Of a stretch of 64,000 bases of DNA, positions 33,810 through 43,064 are shown in pieces. Location: contig OZ220680.1 of the NCBI GenBank assembly GCA_965116345.1, positions 3,100,001-3,164,000 on the forward strand, written 5' to 3'. The DNA comes from VXYL01 sp965116345. GTDB taxonomy: Bacteria; Pseudomonadota; Gammaproteobacteria; Pseudomonadales; Azotimanducaceae. How positions within the stretch are numbered: position 1 is the stretch's first letter; each line of letters begins with the position of its first letter. The translations under genes and the position numbers were made by a program. The notes beneath the pieces were generated by a model, which did no database searches, had not been told where the DNA came from, and worked only from the letters and a program-made list of their open reading frames with translations.

Positions 33810-35009
33810 TCACCAGCTGCCGAAGTCCTCCGGCCGGCGACCGCGAGAATCCACCGCGTCGGTGTCCGCGCCACCTGCGATCAGGGCGACAACGACCTCC
33901 GAAGCGGGCCCGTAGCGCCCGAAGGCCCGGTGCAGGGGCGTACGTCCGCGGTTGTCGCGGGCGTTGATGTCGGCGCCCGCCTTGAGCAGTGCCCTGATCA
34001 CCTCTCCGGATTCGCCGGAACTGGCCGCCGCATGCAGGGGCGTGGCTTCGTGCATGTCGCGCGCGTTCGGGTCCACGCCCGCGGCGGCGAGCGCGGCGAC
34101 CATGGCGGCACTGTCGCTGAAGCAGGCGGCCACGTGCAGCGCATTGAGGTCGTGAACCGTCACCGCACCGACGTCGGCGCCGCCTTCGGCCAAGGCCTCG
34201 ACCACGGCGGGACTGCGGTTGAAGCGGGCCGCCACGTGCAGGGGTTTGAGGCCCCGCTTGTCGCGCTCCTTGAGGAAGTTTAACAACTCGGACATCGCGC
34301 CGATGTCGTTGTCGGCCTGCTCATCCGCAGATTCCGTCGACCAGACCGAGGCCCGCGCCGGAACCCAGGAGCTGGATTGGGCGGCGAGTTCGACGAGCAG
34401 GGAGAAGATCTTCGGGTTCTCGCCATCGACCTGCGCATTGGCGAGAAGGGCCTCCTGGTTGGGCAGCGGTGCCTGGGCTTCCGTCGGGTCCTCGCGAAGC
34501 GCTTCGAGGCGTTGGAAATACCAGGGCGTTCCCCACAGTTCGAAGCCGAAGGTTCCGAATGAGCTGACACCGATCGGGGGTATGAAGTCGTCCATCGTCG
34601 CGGGCACCGAACCGGCATCCGGATTCGCCCCGGCCCTCAGCAGCGCCTCGATCACCGCCGGACTGGCGGAGGTCATGGCGGCACTGTGCAGGGGAGTGTG
34701 GTCCCGCTCGTCGCGCATGTTCACGTCGGCACCGGCGGCGACAAGCGCCGTGATGACGAACGGACTGTCGTTGTGCATCGCGGCGAGGTGCAAGGGGGTG
34801 CGGCCCCGCGTGCCGCGGGCAGCGACATCCGTCCCCGAACGGACGCATTCGGCGATGTCCTCCACGCTTGCGGTGTGGAAGTAGTGGTTCGAGTCCCAAT
34901 CGGCGCAGTCTTCCGCGGCCATCGGGGCGATGGCGGTGATCGAAGAGGCGACCAGTAGAGCGATCCGGTGTATTCCCGCCTTGCGCGGCGGCGTTCGCGT
35001 CCCTCGCAT
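33810..35009 (-). CDS. Secreted ankyrin-repeat protein
   Basis: The 399-aa protein has a basic N-terminus and signal peptide (HRIALLVASSITAIAPMAAEDC), then ankyrin repeats recognised by TPLHxAA: GRTPLHLAA, DHTPLHSAA, GLKPLHVAA, DLNALHVAA, EATPLHAAA and GRTPLHRAF, each with ALLxAGADxNARD-type turns. An insert of about 110 residues (TMDDFIPPIGVSSFGTFGFE onward) separates repeats 2-3 from 4-6. Such proteins bind partner proteins in the periplasm or outside the cell; some are used by host-associated bacteria. The ATG at 35009 matches the signal peptide. There are no operon partners. Confidence 0.82.
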   Translation of the reverse strand: MRGTRTPPRKAGIHRIALLVASSITAIAPMAAEDCADWDSNHYFHTASVEDIAECVRSGTDVAARGTRGRTPLHLAAMHNDSPFVITALVAAGADVNMRDERDHTPLHSAAMTSASPAVIEALLRAGANPDAGSVPATMDDFIPPIGVSSFGTFGFELWGTPWYFQRLEALREDPTEAQAPLPNQEALLANAQVDGENPKIFSLLVELAAQSSSWVPARASVWSTESADEQADNDIGAMSELLNFLKERDKRGLKPLHVAARFNRSPAVVEALAEGGADVGAVTVHDLNALHVAACFSDSAAMVAALAAAGVDPNARDMHEATPLHAAASSGESGEVIRALLKAGADINARDNRGRTPLHRAFGRYGPASEVVVALIAGGADTDAVDSRGRRPEDFGSW

Positions 35010-35304
35010 TTCACGGATTACGCGACAAGAAGATGGACCAAGGATACCTGTTTGGTGGCTCAACAGCGCCTACGCCGCGCCCTCTATGTCCAGCGAGGCT
35101 CCACCCTTCACGTGCCACAAGTGCCATAACCACGTGCCATAACGTGCCATGAAGGCCCATGCCGGCGGCGAGGGGCACCGGTCCCTGGCAATCATCGTTA
35201 CCCTTGCCATACCTGTCACCGCCGGGCTGACAGCAGATCGCGGCCATTCGGGTAGTGTAGTGTCGTTTCCGGCATGCGAATGCGCAGGCAAGACGGAGGA
35301 AGAT

Positions 35305-36201
35305 GTGAGTAGTCTTGAGCCATACAAGGATTCACCACACTACCAGAAGATTTACAAACAAATCGAAACGCTCGGTCTCGTTGAACACGTACATCATCTG
35401 GATGAATACGGATACACGGTCATTCCTCCCGAACTGGTCGCTCCCGAGGAATTCCAGGTTCGCTTGCGCCAAGCGGTGCTCGATGTCAATGAACAAAGGA
35501 CCGGACAGAAGATCGATCTCGAAGATATTGAAACAGCCAAACTCAGCCGGGATACACCGGGTGAAGGGCATTGGGGACTTCTCACCGAGGACCCGGTGTT
35601 TCAGGAAACGCTCATGAACCCAACGGTGCTCGCATTGGGGAAATACCTATGCGGTAACAGCGCTGTATTGAGTGACATGCTCGTCCACGACAATAATCCC
35701 CTGGTCGCCGTCGGGAATATATACAACGTCAACAGCGGCGGTGCCGAGATTAGAGGAGCCGAACTCGAAGTTAAGGCTTACGTGACCGATGACCTGAAGA
35801 TTCGACTTGCGGGTGACATCAATGATGCGGAAATAACCAAAGGGGGCGAGCACCAGACTAGCCCCGTGGGTAAGGACCTCACATATTCGCCAAACCACAG
35901 CTACTCCCTCTCGCTCGCCTACGAGGTGGGGCTACAAAATGGCTGGAGCCTGGACTTCTACATCGATAGGGCCTGGGTCGACAAGCAATTTCAGGACCCC
36001 CGGAACACCGTGGTGATACCCAGTTACGAGCGGTCAAGCGGCCGCATTACGCTGAACAGTGCGGATGGGAGATGGCGTGTGGCGCTGTTTGGCACCAATC
36101 TCGAGGATGAGCAGATCCTGCGGGGCCGGAATGAGACCGGGACCTCGCTGTACTGGTTCGATCCTCGGCAGCTCGGCATAGAGGTTGGTTACCAGCTATG
36201 A
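35305..36201 (+). CDS. Chimeric reading frame: PhyH-dioxygenase N-terminus fused to a TonB-receptor C-terminus
   Basis: The 298-aa frame starts at GTG 35305 with GGAGGA five bases upstream. Residues 1 to about 128 resemble the N-terminal part of phytanoyl-CoA dioxygenases and align with the gene at 46790-47626 (for example LTEDPVFQETLMNPTVLALG versus LLKDPVFGEAVTNPKLMAMA), but the iron-binding HxD region is missing. From about residue 130 the sequence becomes the last strands of an outer-membrane TonB-dependent receptor (YNVNSGGAEIRGAELEVKA to the terminal aromatic-rich GIEVGYQL). These two families are never naturally fused, so this is probably a deletion fusion and non-functional. The region is less GC-rich than its neighbours. 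Confidence 0.8.
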   Translation: MSSLEPYKDSPHYQKIYKQIETLGLVEHVHHLDEYGYTVIPPELVAPEEFQVRLRQAVLDVNEQRTGQKIDLEDIETAKLSRDTPGEGHWGLLTEDPVFQETLMNPTVLALGKYLCGNSAVLSDMLVHDNNPLVAVGNIYNVNSGGAEIRGAELEVKAYVTDDLKIRLAGDINDAEITKGGEHQTSPVGKDLTYSPNHSYSLSLAYEVGLQNGWSLDFYIDRAWVDKQFQDPRNTVVIPSYERSSGRITLNSADGRWRVALFGTNLEDEQILRGRNETGTSLYWFDPRQLGIEVGYQL

Positions 36202-36203
36202 CT

Positions 36204-36235
36204 GCCGGAACCAGCTGTCGGCACCTGGTTCCGGC
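36204..36235 (+). terminator. Inverted repeat after the chimeric frame
   Basis: Perfect 11-bp arms GCCGGAACCAG (36204-36214) and CTGGTTCCGGC (36225-36235) around a 10-nt loop, two bases after the stop codon. It has no T run, so it may be a rho-dependent 3' end or stabiliser, probably inherited with the TonB-receptor tail. Confidence 0.5.
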
Positions 36236-36509
36236 TGTCGGTGCGGCAGTGGCACCTCTATTCTTGGTAAGCCCCGCCCCAAGGTCATCCGGGTCATGCT
36301 CGGCCCACTTTGTCGTCGTATTAATCGTAGGGAGGGACCCAGAGGTGTCAAACGCAGGATGCGCGCAACCGTAGAGGGCTCCGCGCGGGGGGACGACAAG
36401 CGTCCTCCCGATGGCACAGGGTTCCCGGACATGTGAAATCCGCGTCAATTTCCGTACCTCACGGGCTCACGTCATCTTCACGCCCGCAAGGGCAGTCTAT
36501 GCGGCGAAG
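36236..36509. other. Intergenic region before the desaturase
   Basis: No gene or RNA recognised. It begins with imperfect copies of CTGTCGG from the preceding inverted repeat and becomes GC-rich toward the desaturase. The frame leading into the desaturase is open but lacks protein-like sequence before ATG 36510. Confidence 0.4.
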
Positions 36510-37436
36510 ATGCGCACCGAACCCAACAGCCCGTTCGTGGCACCGTGCCGGCCGATCGTTCCCGGTCGCGCCGATCCGCCCGGTGTCCCCGATGAGTCCA
36601 TCGCGTGGATGCGCGTCGCGCCGTTCATCGCACTCCATCTCGGGTGCTTCGCGGTGCTCTGGGTCGGCGTCAGCGCGCCGGCCGTGGGGATTGCCGTGGC
36701 GTCGTACCTGGTGCGCACGTTCGCCGTCAGCGCGTTTTACCACCGCGCGTTCGCGCACCGCGCCTTCAAGGCAGGCCGGGCGACGCAGTTCGTGTTCGCG
36801 GTGCTCGGCGCCGCGGCCACGCAACGTGGGCCGCTGTGGTGGGCGGCGCAGCATCGCTTGCATCATCAACATGCGGACGGCAAGGGCGACCCCCACTCGT
36901 CGAGGCGTGGATTCTGGTGGTCGCACCTGGTCTGGTTCCTTACGCGAGACGGTTTCCGTACCCCCTTGCACCGGGTGCGGGACCTCGCCCGGTTCCCCGA
37001 ACTTCGCTGGTTGAACCGCTTCGACCTGGCGGCACCTGTCGGCTTCGCGGCAGCGATGTACGCGCTCGGTGCGGGCCTCGAATCCGTCTACCCGGCAACC
37101 AACGGCTGGCAGACGCTGGTGTGGGGCTACGTGATCGCCACCGTGGCGTTGATGCACGCCACCTTCTTCGTGAACTCGCTGGCGCACCGAGTCGGCCGCC
37201 GCCGCTTCGACACCGCCGACCGAAGCCGCAACAACGCGCTTCTGGCGCTGGCGACGATGGGCGAAGGCTGGCACAACAACCACCATCGCCATGCGGCGTC
37301 GGCGCGCCTCGGCTTCTACTGGTGGCAATTGGACCTCGGCTACCTGGGTCTCAAACTGCTCGAAACGATCGGCTTGGTTCGAGACCTCAAGACTCCCCCC
37401 GATGCCGTCCTGCGCGAGGGCCGGTCATGCGCGTAG
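36510..37436 (+). CDS. Membrane fatty-acid (acyl-CoA) desaturase
   Basis: The 308-aa protein is a stearoyl-CoA-desaturase-type di-iron enzyme. The three His boxes are H78-RAFA-H83, H115-RL-HH119 (AAQHRLHHQHAD) and EGWHNNHHRH near residue 254, separated by hydrophobic segments (about 36-72, 94-110, 170-215). It introduces a double bond, usually delta-9, providing substrate for the cyclopropane-synthase-like enzymes downstream. ATG 36510 was chosen since the preceding open frame lacks family sequence. Its stop overlaps the next gene by 10 nt, starting a chain of six tightly overlapping plus-strand genes. Confidence 0.93.
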   Translation: MRTEPNSPFVAPCRPIVPGRADPPGVPDESIAWMRVAPFIALHLGCFAVLWVGVSAPAVGIAVASYLVRTFAVSAFYHRAFAHRAFKAGRATQFVFAVLGAAATQRGPLWWAAQHRLHHQHADGKGDPHSSRRGFWWSHLVWFLTRDGFRTPLHRVRDLARFPELRWLNRFDLAAPVGFAAAMYALGAGLESVYPATNGWQTLVWGYVIATVALMHATFFVNSLAHRVGRRRFDTADRSRNNALLALATMGEGWHNNHHRHAASARLGFYWWQLDLGYLGLKLLETIGLVRDLKTPPDAVLREGRSCA

Positions 37437-38689
37437 CGGTGGTCGGCGGCGGCATCTCCGGCATCGCGGCGGCGCATTATGCGCAGCAGTTCGCCGACGT
37501 CACCCTGTACGAGGCCAGCGCCGTCCTCGGTGGCCACACGGACACCCACAACCTGTTCGTGGACGGCCGCACGTTCGCGGTGGACTCCGGGTTCATCGTC
37601 TTCAATTCGAGCTACTACCCGTTGTTCTCGCGCTGGCTGGACGATCTCGGCGTCGCCTCGAAACCCACCGACATGTCCTTCGGGGTCTCGCTCGCCGGCG
37701 GCCTGGAGTACGGAACAGCCAACCTGCAAGCGCTGTTCTGTCAACGCCGCAACATCCTGCGGGGCGAATTTCTCGCCATGTTGCGCGACATCCGGCGTTT
37801 CTACCGCCACGCCCCGCACCTCGTCGACGACCCGCGCACGCTCGCCGAACTGTTCGCCGGTGAACGCTACTCCGCCGCCTTCGTCGACGGACACCTGTTG
37901 CCGATGTGCGCTGCCCTTTGGTCGACGCCGCGTGGCCTGGCCGGTGCCTTGCCGGTGGCCCACGTTGCCGCCTTCATGGCCAACCACGGCCTGCTCGAAC
38001 TTCGCCGACGGCCGGTGTGGCGCGTCATCGAGGGCGGCTCCAGCACCTATCTGGACGCCTTCGAGAGCCGCTTCGGCGGCCGGGTTCGAAAGTCCTGCCC
38101 CGTGCGCCACGTACGGCGTCACGCGCAAGGGGTTCGTCTGCAAACGGATGTCGATGCGCACGACTTCGACCAGGTCGTCGTTGCCTGCCACGGGGACGAC
38201 GCGTTGCGCATCGTGGATCCCACGCCCGTGGAACACGCGGTCCTCGGCGCATTTCGCTACCAGACGAATCGGGCGGTGGTCCACTCGGACGCCTCCGTGA
38301 TGCCCGGCAACCGACTTGCATGGTCGAGCTGGAACGTTCGCGCGACACCCGATGACGAGTTCGAGTTCACCTACTGGATGAACCGCCTGCAGGGCATCCA
38401 CTCGCCACGGCCGTTTTTCGTGACATTGAATCCCACGAGGCTCCTGGACGCCGTCTGGATCGAACGGGACTACCGACATCCGGTGTTCGACAAGCCGGCA
38501 CGCGCCGCCCAGGCCCGGCGCCGCGAGCTAGACCGAGAGTCGGAGAACTCACGTACGCTCTATTGCGGTGCTTACTGGGGGTGGGGGTTCCACGAGGACG
38601 GCTTCAAGAGCGGCTACGAGACCGCACGGCTCCTCCACAAGACGGCCCTGGCGAACCGCCCGGGGTGTCCCGAATCCCCGGCGGCGTGA
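37427..38689 (+). CDS. FAD/NAD(P)-binding oxidoreductase of the COG2907 type
   Basis: The 420-aa protein begins MRVAVVGGGISGIAAAHYAQ, a dinucleotide-binding GxGxxG fold, followed by VTLYEASAVLGGHTDTHNLF and VDSGFIVFN (FAD site) and a C-terminal ALRIVDPTPVEHAVLGAFRY. This subfamily of amine-oxidase-like proteins is repeatedly found beside DUF1365 and cyclopropane-fatty-acid synthase genes, and related clusters act in modification of unsaturated membrane fatty acids (for example furan fatty acids in alphaproteobacteria). Its own reaction is not established here. It overlaps the desaturase by 10 nt and DUF1365 by 4 nt. Confidence 0.88.
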   Translation: MRVAVVGGGISGIAAAHYAQQFADVTLYEASAVLGGHTDTHNLFVDGRTFAVDSGFIVFNSSYYPLFSRWLDDLGVASKPTDMSFGVSLAGGLEYGTANLQALFCQRRNILRGEFLAMLRDIRRFYRHAPHLVDDPRTLAELFAGERYSAAFVDGHLLPMCAALWSTPRGLAGALPVAHVAAFMANHGLLELRRRPVWRVIEGGSSTYLDAFESRFGGRVRKSCPVRHVRRHAQGVRLQTDVDAHDFDQVVVACHGDDALRIVDPTPVEHAVLGAFRYQTNRAVVHSDASVMPGNRLAWSSWNVRATPDDEFEFTYWMNRLQGIHSPRPFFVTLNPTRLLDAVWIERDYRHPVFDKPARAAQARRRELDRESENSRTLYCGAYWGWGFHEDGFKSGYETARLLHKTALANRPGCPESPAA

Positions 38690-39432
38690 ACGAACGCCCA
38701 CGGCGCGTGGAATCCCCAGCAGCGCCGATCCCGACCGATGCGGCTCTGTCCTGCCGCGGAATGGTCTGGCACGTCCGCAGCGCGCCCAGGCGGCATGTCT
38801 TTCGATACCCTGTGTGGATGGTGTACGCCGATCTCGATCAAATCGCGGCGGCGAAAGGGATCATCCGAACCGTGCGTGCCGAGCACCTGCTGACGAAAGA
38901 AGCGGTGCGGAAGCGGCTTGCCCGGGCGGGCATCGAGGCGCAAGGAACGCGTACCTTCGCTCTGACCCAGCCGGGTAGCTTCGGCTATTCGTTCAACCCC
39001 GTGAACTTCTATTTCTGCACCCGCGCCGAGCGTCTGCTCGCCGTGCTCGTGGACGTCACCAACACGCCCTGGGGCGAACGGCACTGCTATGTCGTCGACG
39101 CCCGCGGTCGTCCCGAACGTGGCCGACACCGGTTCGAGTTCAACAAGGCGTTCCATGTCTCCCCGTTTCTGTCCATGCGCGGGTTCTACCGTATGAATCT
39201 GACCCTCGGCGAGAGTCTGATTCGCATCGTGATGCGCCTGGAGAACGGTTCCGCGCCGTTCTTCGCCGGGCTCGCCTTGCGCACGGCTCCCCTCACCGCC
39301 GGCACGCTGATTGCGTCGCGTTGCCGCCGACCCTTTCAGAACGCCCTCACGCTGGCGCGCATCTACTGGCAGGCGGCACGGCTGCACGCCAAGCGGACGC
39401 CGTTCTTCGCCCACCCCGGGAAACGCCCATGA
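38686..39432 (+). CDS. DUF1365 family protein
   Basis: The 248-aa protein has the DUF1365 signature: CRGMVWHVRSAPRRHVFRYP then VWMVYADLDQI (about 23-53), PGSFGYSFNPVNFYFCTR (about 99-116) and KAFHVSPFLSMRGFYRMNL (about 151-169). Biochemical function is unknown in the family, but it consistently neighbours COG2907 and cyclopropane synthase genes. The start GTG overlaps the previous stop (GTGA) and its stop overlaps the next start (ATGA), so co-translation is likely. Confidence 0.9.
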   Translation: MNERPRRVESPAAPIPTDAALSCRGMVWHVRSAPRRHVFRYPVWMVYADLDQIAAAKGIIRTVRAEHLLTKEAVRKRLARAGIEAQGTRTFALTQPGSFGYSFNPVNFYFCTRAERLLAVLVDVTNTPWGERHCYVVDARGRPERGRHRFEFNKAFHVSPFLSMRGFYRMNLTLGESLIRIVMRLENGSAPFFAGLALRTAPLTAGTLIASRCRRPFQNALTLARIYWQAARLHAKRTPFFAHPGKRP

Positions 39433-40670
39433 CCCCCTGGGGCGGGCCGCCGCGCGCAGGAGAGTCGGTCGTCACCAGGCTCGGCCGATCCATGGCGGAA
39501 CGAGCCTTGGCCGGTGTCCGGGACGGGACGATCTCGATGGCCTCGCCTTCCGGCACGTCGACCTACGGCACTGGCGAACCCGTCGTCCGTATGCGTGTCC
39601 ACGATCCGGCCTGCTTCCGCCGGATGGCGTTCGGCGGCTCGGTAGGTGCCGGCGAGAGCTACATGGCCGGACTGTGGGACTGCGACGAACTCGTCGACCT
39701 CGTGCGGATCATGTTGCGCAACCGGGACGCGCTGTCGATCCTCGACGGTGTCGTGGCAATTCCGGCGGCCGCGCTCGACGCGCTCCGCCACCTCATGCGA
39801 CGCAACAGCCGTGTCGGCAGCCAGCGCAACGTCCGCGAGCACTACGACCTCGGCAACGAGTTCTTCCGGCTGTTCCTGGACGAGCGGATGATGTACTCGG
39901 CCGCGGTCTACGACACGCCGGACGACACGCTCGACGCGGCCAGCGCGGCGAAACTGGAGCGGCTTTGCCGCAAGCTCCGCCTGACCGCGGACGATCGGCT
40001 GCTCGAGGTCGGCACCGGGTGGGGCGGTCTCGCGGTACATGCCGCCGAGAACCACGGCTGTCACGTCACCACCGCGACGGTGTCCAAGGCTCAGTACGAG
40101 TACGCGAAGGCGGTGGTGGCCGCGCGCGGCTTGACGGGTCAGGTCGACGTGGTACTCGCCGACTACCGTGACCTGCGTGGCCGCTACGACAAGCTGGTAT
40201 CGGTGGAGATGGTCGAGGCGGTCGGCCACGCCTTTCTCAACCGCTATTTCGAGGTGTGCGCCGGCCTGCTCCGCGACGACGGTCTGATGGTCCTGCAGGC
40301 GATCGTCATCCGCGACAGCCGCTACCGCCGCGCGCTCCGCAAGGTGGATTTCATCAAGAAGCACATCTTTCCCGGCGGCTTCATCCCGAGCATCTCCGCG
40401 TTGACCGGGGCCGCTGCCCGCGCCGATCTCTCGATTGCCAACCTAGAAGATTTCGCGGCCGACTACGCACTGACGCTGCGCGACTGGCGGCGGCGCCTCG
40501 AGGCCAACGCCGACCGGGTCCGCGCCCTGGGCTTCGACGAGAGCTTCCTGCGCAAGTGGCGCTTCTACTTCGCCTATTGCGAGGGCGGCTTCCGGGAACG
40601 CACCATCTCCGACGTGCAGGTCGTCTACACCCGGCCCGGCTACCGGGGTTCGCCGTGGCGCGCGGCATGA
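39429..40670 (+). CDS. Cyclopropane-fatty-acyl-phospholipid synthase family methyltransferase
   Basis: The 413-aa protein has the N-terminal phospholipid-binding domain (GESYMAGLWDCDELVDLVRI, about 74-93) and the SAM-dependent catalytic domain: NVREHYDLGNEFFRLFLDER (about 136-155), LLEVGTGWGGLAVHAA (about 192-207), KLVSVEMVEAVGHAF and KKHIFPGGFIPS, the classic CFA-synthase landmarks. It should methylate double bonds of membrane phospholipid acyl chains. Whether the product is a cyclopropane or another methylated chain cannot be told. It is coupled to DUF1365 and to a second methyltransferase by 4-nt overlaps. Confidence 0.94.
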   Translation: MTPWGGPPRAGESVVTRLGRSMAERALAGVRDGTISMASPSGTSTYGTGEPVVRMRVHDPACFRRMAFGGSVGAGESYMAGLWDCDELVDLVRIMLRNRDALSILDGVVAIPAAALDALRHLMRRNSRVGSQRNVREHYDLGNEFFRLFLDERMMYSAAVYDTPDDTLDAASAAKLERLCRKLRLTADDRLLEVGTGWGGLAVHAAENHGCHVTTATVSKAQYEYAKAVVAARGLTGQVDVVLADYRDLRGRYDKLVSVEMVEAVGHAFLNRYFEVCAGLLRDDGLMVLQAIVIRDSRYRRALRKVDFIKKHIFPGGFIPSISALTGAAARADLSIANLEDFAADYALTLRDWRRRLEANADRVRALGFDESFLRKWRFYFAYCEGGFRERTISDVQVVYTRPGYRGSPWRAA

Positions 40671-41686
40671 GCTTCGCCGTCGACCTGGCGGAGGCCGGAC
40701 GCCTACCGGACGCCGTTGTCCGCCTCGGCATCAGACGCCTGATACGCCAGCGCCTGCGCGACGAGAACGCGCACGCCGCCGAGCGCTACCGAGACCTGCT
40801 CGAAGAGCTCCGCCGCGCGCCGATCGCGCTTGCCGCGGACGTCGCGAACGAACAACACTACGAGGTGCCGCCGGCGTTCTTCCGGCTGACGCTCGGACCG
40901 CGGCTCAAGTACAGTGCGTGTTACTGGGACGCAGGCGTGGGCACGCTCGCCGGGGCGGAGACGGCGATGCTGGAACTGACATTGGCGCGCGCGGGCATCG
41001 CCGATGGCATGCGGGTCGTCGATCTCGGCTGCGGCTGGGGCGCGTTCACGCTATTCGCCGCCCCACGCTTGCCGCGCACGCAGTTCCTGGCGGTGTCGAA
41101 TTCCTGCGCTCAGCAGTCGCATATCGCCGAACGAGCCCGCGCGCTCGGACTCGACAACGTGCAGACGCGCCGTGCGGACGTCAACACCTTGAAGCTCGAC
41201 GGCCGGTACGACCGTGTGGTCAGCGTCGAGATGTTCGAACACGTGCGCAACCACGCGGCGCTCCTCGAGCGGATCTCCCGATGGCTCACGCCGACCGGAC
41301 GGTTGTTCGTGCACGTCTTCTGCCACCAACGCCTGATGTATCCGTTCGAATCCGCCGGCGCCGGCAACTGGATGGGACGGAATTTCTTCACCGGCGGCCT
41401 GATGCCGGCCAAGGACACGCTGCTCCACTTCCAGGACCACCTAATGATCCGCCGAACCTGGCAAATTTCCGGCGACCACTACCGGCGCACCGCACGCGCG
41501 TGGCTCGACAATCTCGATGCCCATCGCCACGCGGCGGCGGACGCGCTTGACGCGGCTGGCGACCCGCGCGTGCTCGGGCGGTGGCGGCTGTTCTTCATGG
41601 CCTGCGAGGAACTCTTCGGCTGGAACGGCGGCAACGAGTGGCTTGTCTGCCACTACCTGTTCGAACCGCGGACCGAGACATCGTGA
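40667..41686 (+). CDS. Second CFA-synthase-like SAM methyltransferase
   Basis: The 339-aa protein resembles cyclopropane synthases in NEQHYEVPPAFFRLTLGPRL (about 61-80), the SAM loop VVDLGCGWGAFTLFAA (about 120-135), VVSVEMFEHVRNHAALLERI and FVHVFCHQ. It lacks the KKHIFPGG segment of true CFA synthases and has NWMGRNFFTGGLMPAKDTLL instead, as in the plant/animal coclaurine-N-methyltransferase-like branch. The substrate may be a modified fatty acid or a small molecule. It lies between CFA synthase and the histidine kinase, overlapping both by 4 nt. Confidence 0.85.
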   Translation: MSFAVDLAEAGRLPDAVVRLGIRRLIRQRLRDENAHAAERYRDLLEELRRAPIALAADVANEQHYEVPPAFFRLTLGPRLKYSACYWDAGVGTLAGAETAMLELTLARAGIADGMRVVDLGCGWGAFTLFAAPRLPRTQFLAVSNSCAQQSHIAERARALGLDNVQTRRADVNTLKLDGRYDRVVSVEMFEHVRNHAALLERISRWLTPTGRLFVHVFCHQRLMYPFESAGAGNWMGRNFFTGGLMPAKDTLLHFQDHLMIRRTWQISGDHYRRTARAWLDNLDAHRHAAADALDAAGDPRVLGRWRLFFMACEELFGWNGGNEWLVCHYLFEPRTETS

Positions 41687-42954
41687 ACCGGGGCCTGCGC
41701 GCACGCTTGGGCCGGCTGTTCGCGGTGCAACTCGCGGTCATTGGCATCGCCACGGTCATCGGCATCTACATTACGCAACTGGTGGTCGAGGATCTGCTGA
41801 CCCGGCAGGCCCTGGATCGCGAGTCGGAGCACTTCTGGACGCGCCACGAGGTCGACCCGGCCACGCCGTTGCCAGACACCGCCAACATGCGCGGCTACCT
41901 TGTGGTGCCGGGTCGCCGGCCACCGCCAGGCCTCGAAGACGCGGCGGCCGGGTTCTTTCGCACCGACCTCGAAGGGCGCAGCCGGCTCGTGCATGTCTCC
42001 GAGAATGCCGGCGCACGCCTGATTCTGGTCTTCGACAGCGCGCAGGTGTCCGACCTCGCCTTCTACTTCGGCATCCTGCCGCTGTCCATCGTGCTGCTCC
42101 TCATCTATGCGCTTCTGTTCGTGGCCTACCGTTGGTCGCAGGCCGCCCTGTCGCCCGTCATTCGGCTGGCGCGCCGACTCGAGGCGGTCGACTTCATGCG
42201 GCCCGGCGGCTTCCGACTCGACCTCGACGATCTCGCCCAAACCGCCGACGCCGAGGTGGCGACGATGATCGACGCCCTGGGCAGCTTCACCGCGCGGCTC
42301 GACGCCACCATCGAGCGGGAACGGGTGTTCACCCGGGACGCGGGCCACGAACTGCGCACGCCGGTCGCGGTGTTCAAGGGTTCGCTGGATCTCCTGGAAC
42401 GCGACCGGTCCCGCCCGCAGGCCGACCGCAATGCCCTGGCGCGCATGCGCCGCACCGTCGCGGACATGGAGTCCCTGCTCGAGACGCTGTTGCTGCTGGC
42501 GCGGGTCGAAGCCGAACCCAAGCACGGCGAGACGACCTCCCTGAACCGGGTGGCGAGCGAGGAGATCGACGCGTTGCGGGAACTGGCCGAAGCCAATGAC
42601 AACCGCGTCGAGTTGACCGTGGACGCGGACCGGGACGTGCCGGCGCCGCAGCAGGTCGTGGGCATCGTGGTCGGCAACGTGCTCAAGAACGCCCTGTCGT
42701 TTACCCGCAAGGGCATGGTCGACGTGCGCATCCACGCCGGGGGGATGACGATCACGGACACGGGCATCGGCATGACGAGCGAGGAACTCGGCAATGCGTT
42801 CGAGGCGTTCTACCGCGCCGACGCCGCGCGCGCCGGAACACCGGGCCATGGGTTGGGGCTGGCCATCGTGAGTCGCATCGCCAAGCGCTACGACTGGACG
42901 ATCCGCGCCCGCAGTCGATCCGGTGAAGGCACGACGGTGGACCTCGGGTTCTGA
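41683..42954 (+). CDS. Sensor histidine kinase
   Basis: The 423-aa inner-membrane kinase has two transmembrane segments (about 13-31 and 126-148) enclosing a periplasmic sensor of about 95 residues. A HAMP-like linker follows, then the H-box RDAGHELRTPVAVFKGSLDL with phospho-accepting His222, N-box NVLKNALSFT, and ATP lid DTGIGMT and GHGLGLAIV. The start GTG overlaps the previous methyltransferase stop. Its likely partner is the OmpR-type regulator at 43065-43751, which is on the opposite strand and convergent, an unusual arrangement. Location suggests it senses membrane or lipid state. Confidence 0.92.
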   Translation: MNRGLRARLGRLFAVQLAVIGIATVIGIYITQLVVEDLLTRQALDRESEHFWTRHEVDPATPLPDTANMRGYLVVPGRRPPPGLEDAAAGFFRTDLEGRSRLVHVSENAGARLILVFDSAQVSDLAFYFGILPLSIVLLLIYALLFVAYRWSQAALSPVIRLARRLEAVDFMRPGGFRLDLDDLAQTADAEVATMIDALGSFTARLDATIERERVFTRDAGHELRTPVAVFKGSLDLLERDRSRPQADRNALARMRRTVADMESLLETLLLLARVEAEPKHGETTSLNRVASEEIDALRELAEANDNRVELTVDADRDVPAPQQVVGIVVGNVLKNALSFTRKGMVDVRIHAGGMTITDTGIGMTSEELGNAFEAFYRADAARAGTPGHGLGLAIVSRIAKRYDWTIRARSRSGEGTTVDLGF

Positions 42955-43064
42955 TCGGGCGTGGCCTGGGGCCGGTCTCGCAGTCGCCCGTGCCGATCGA
43001 AAACCGCAACCGCCACGGGTATACGCGCGAACCTGAACGACCGTGCGTGTTCGCGGGGACCGCG

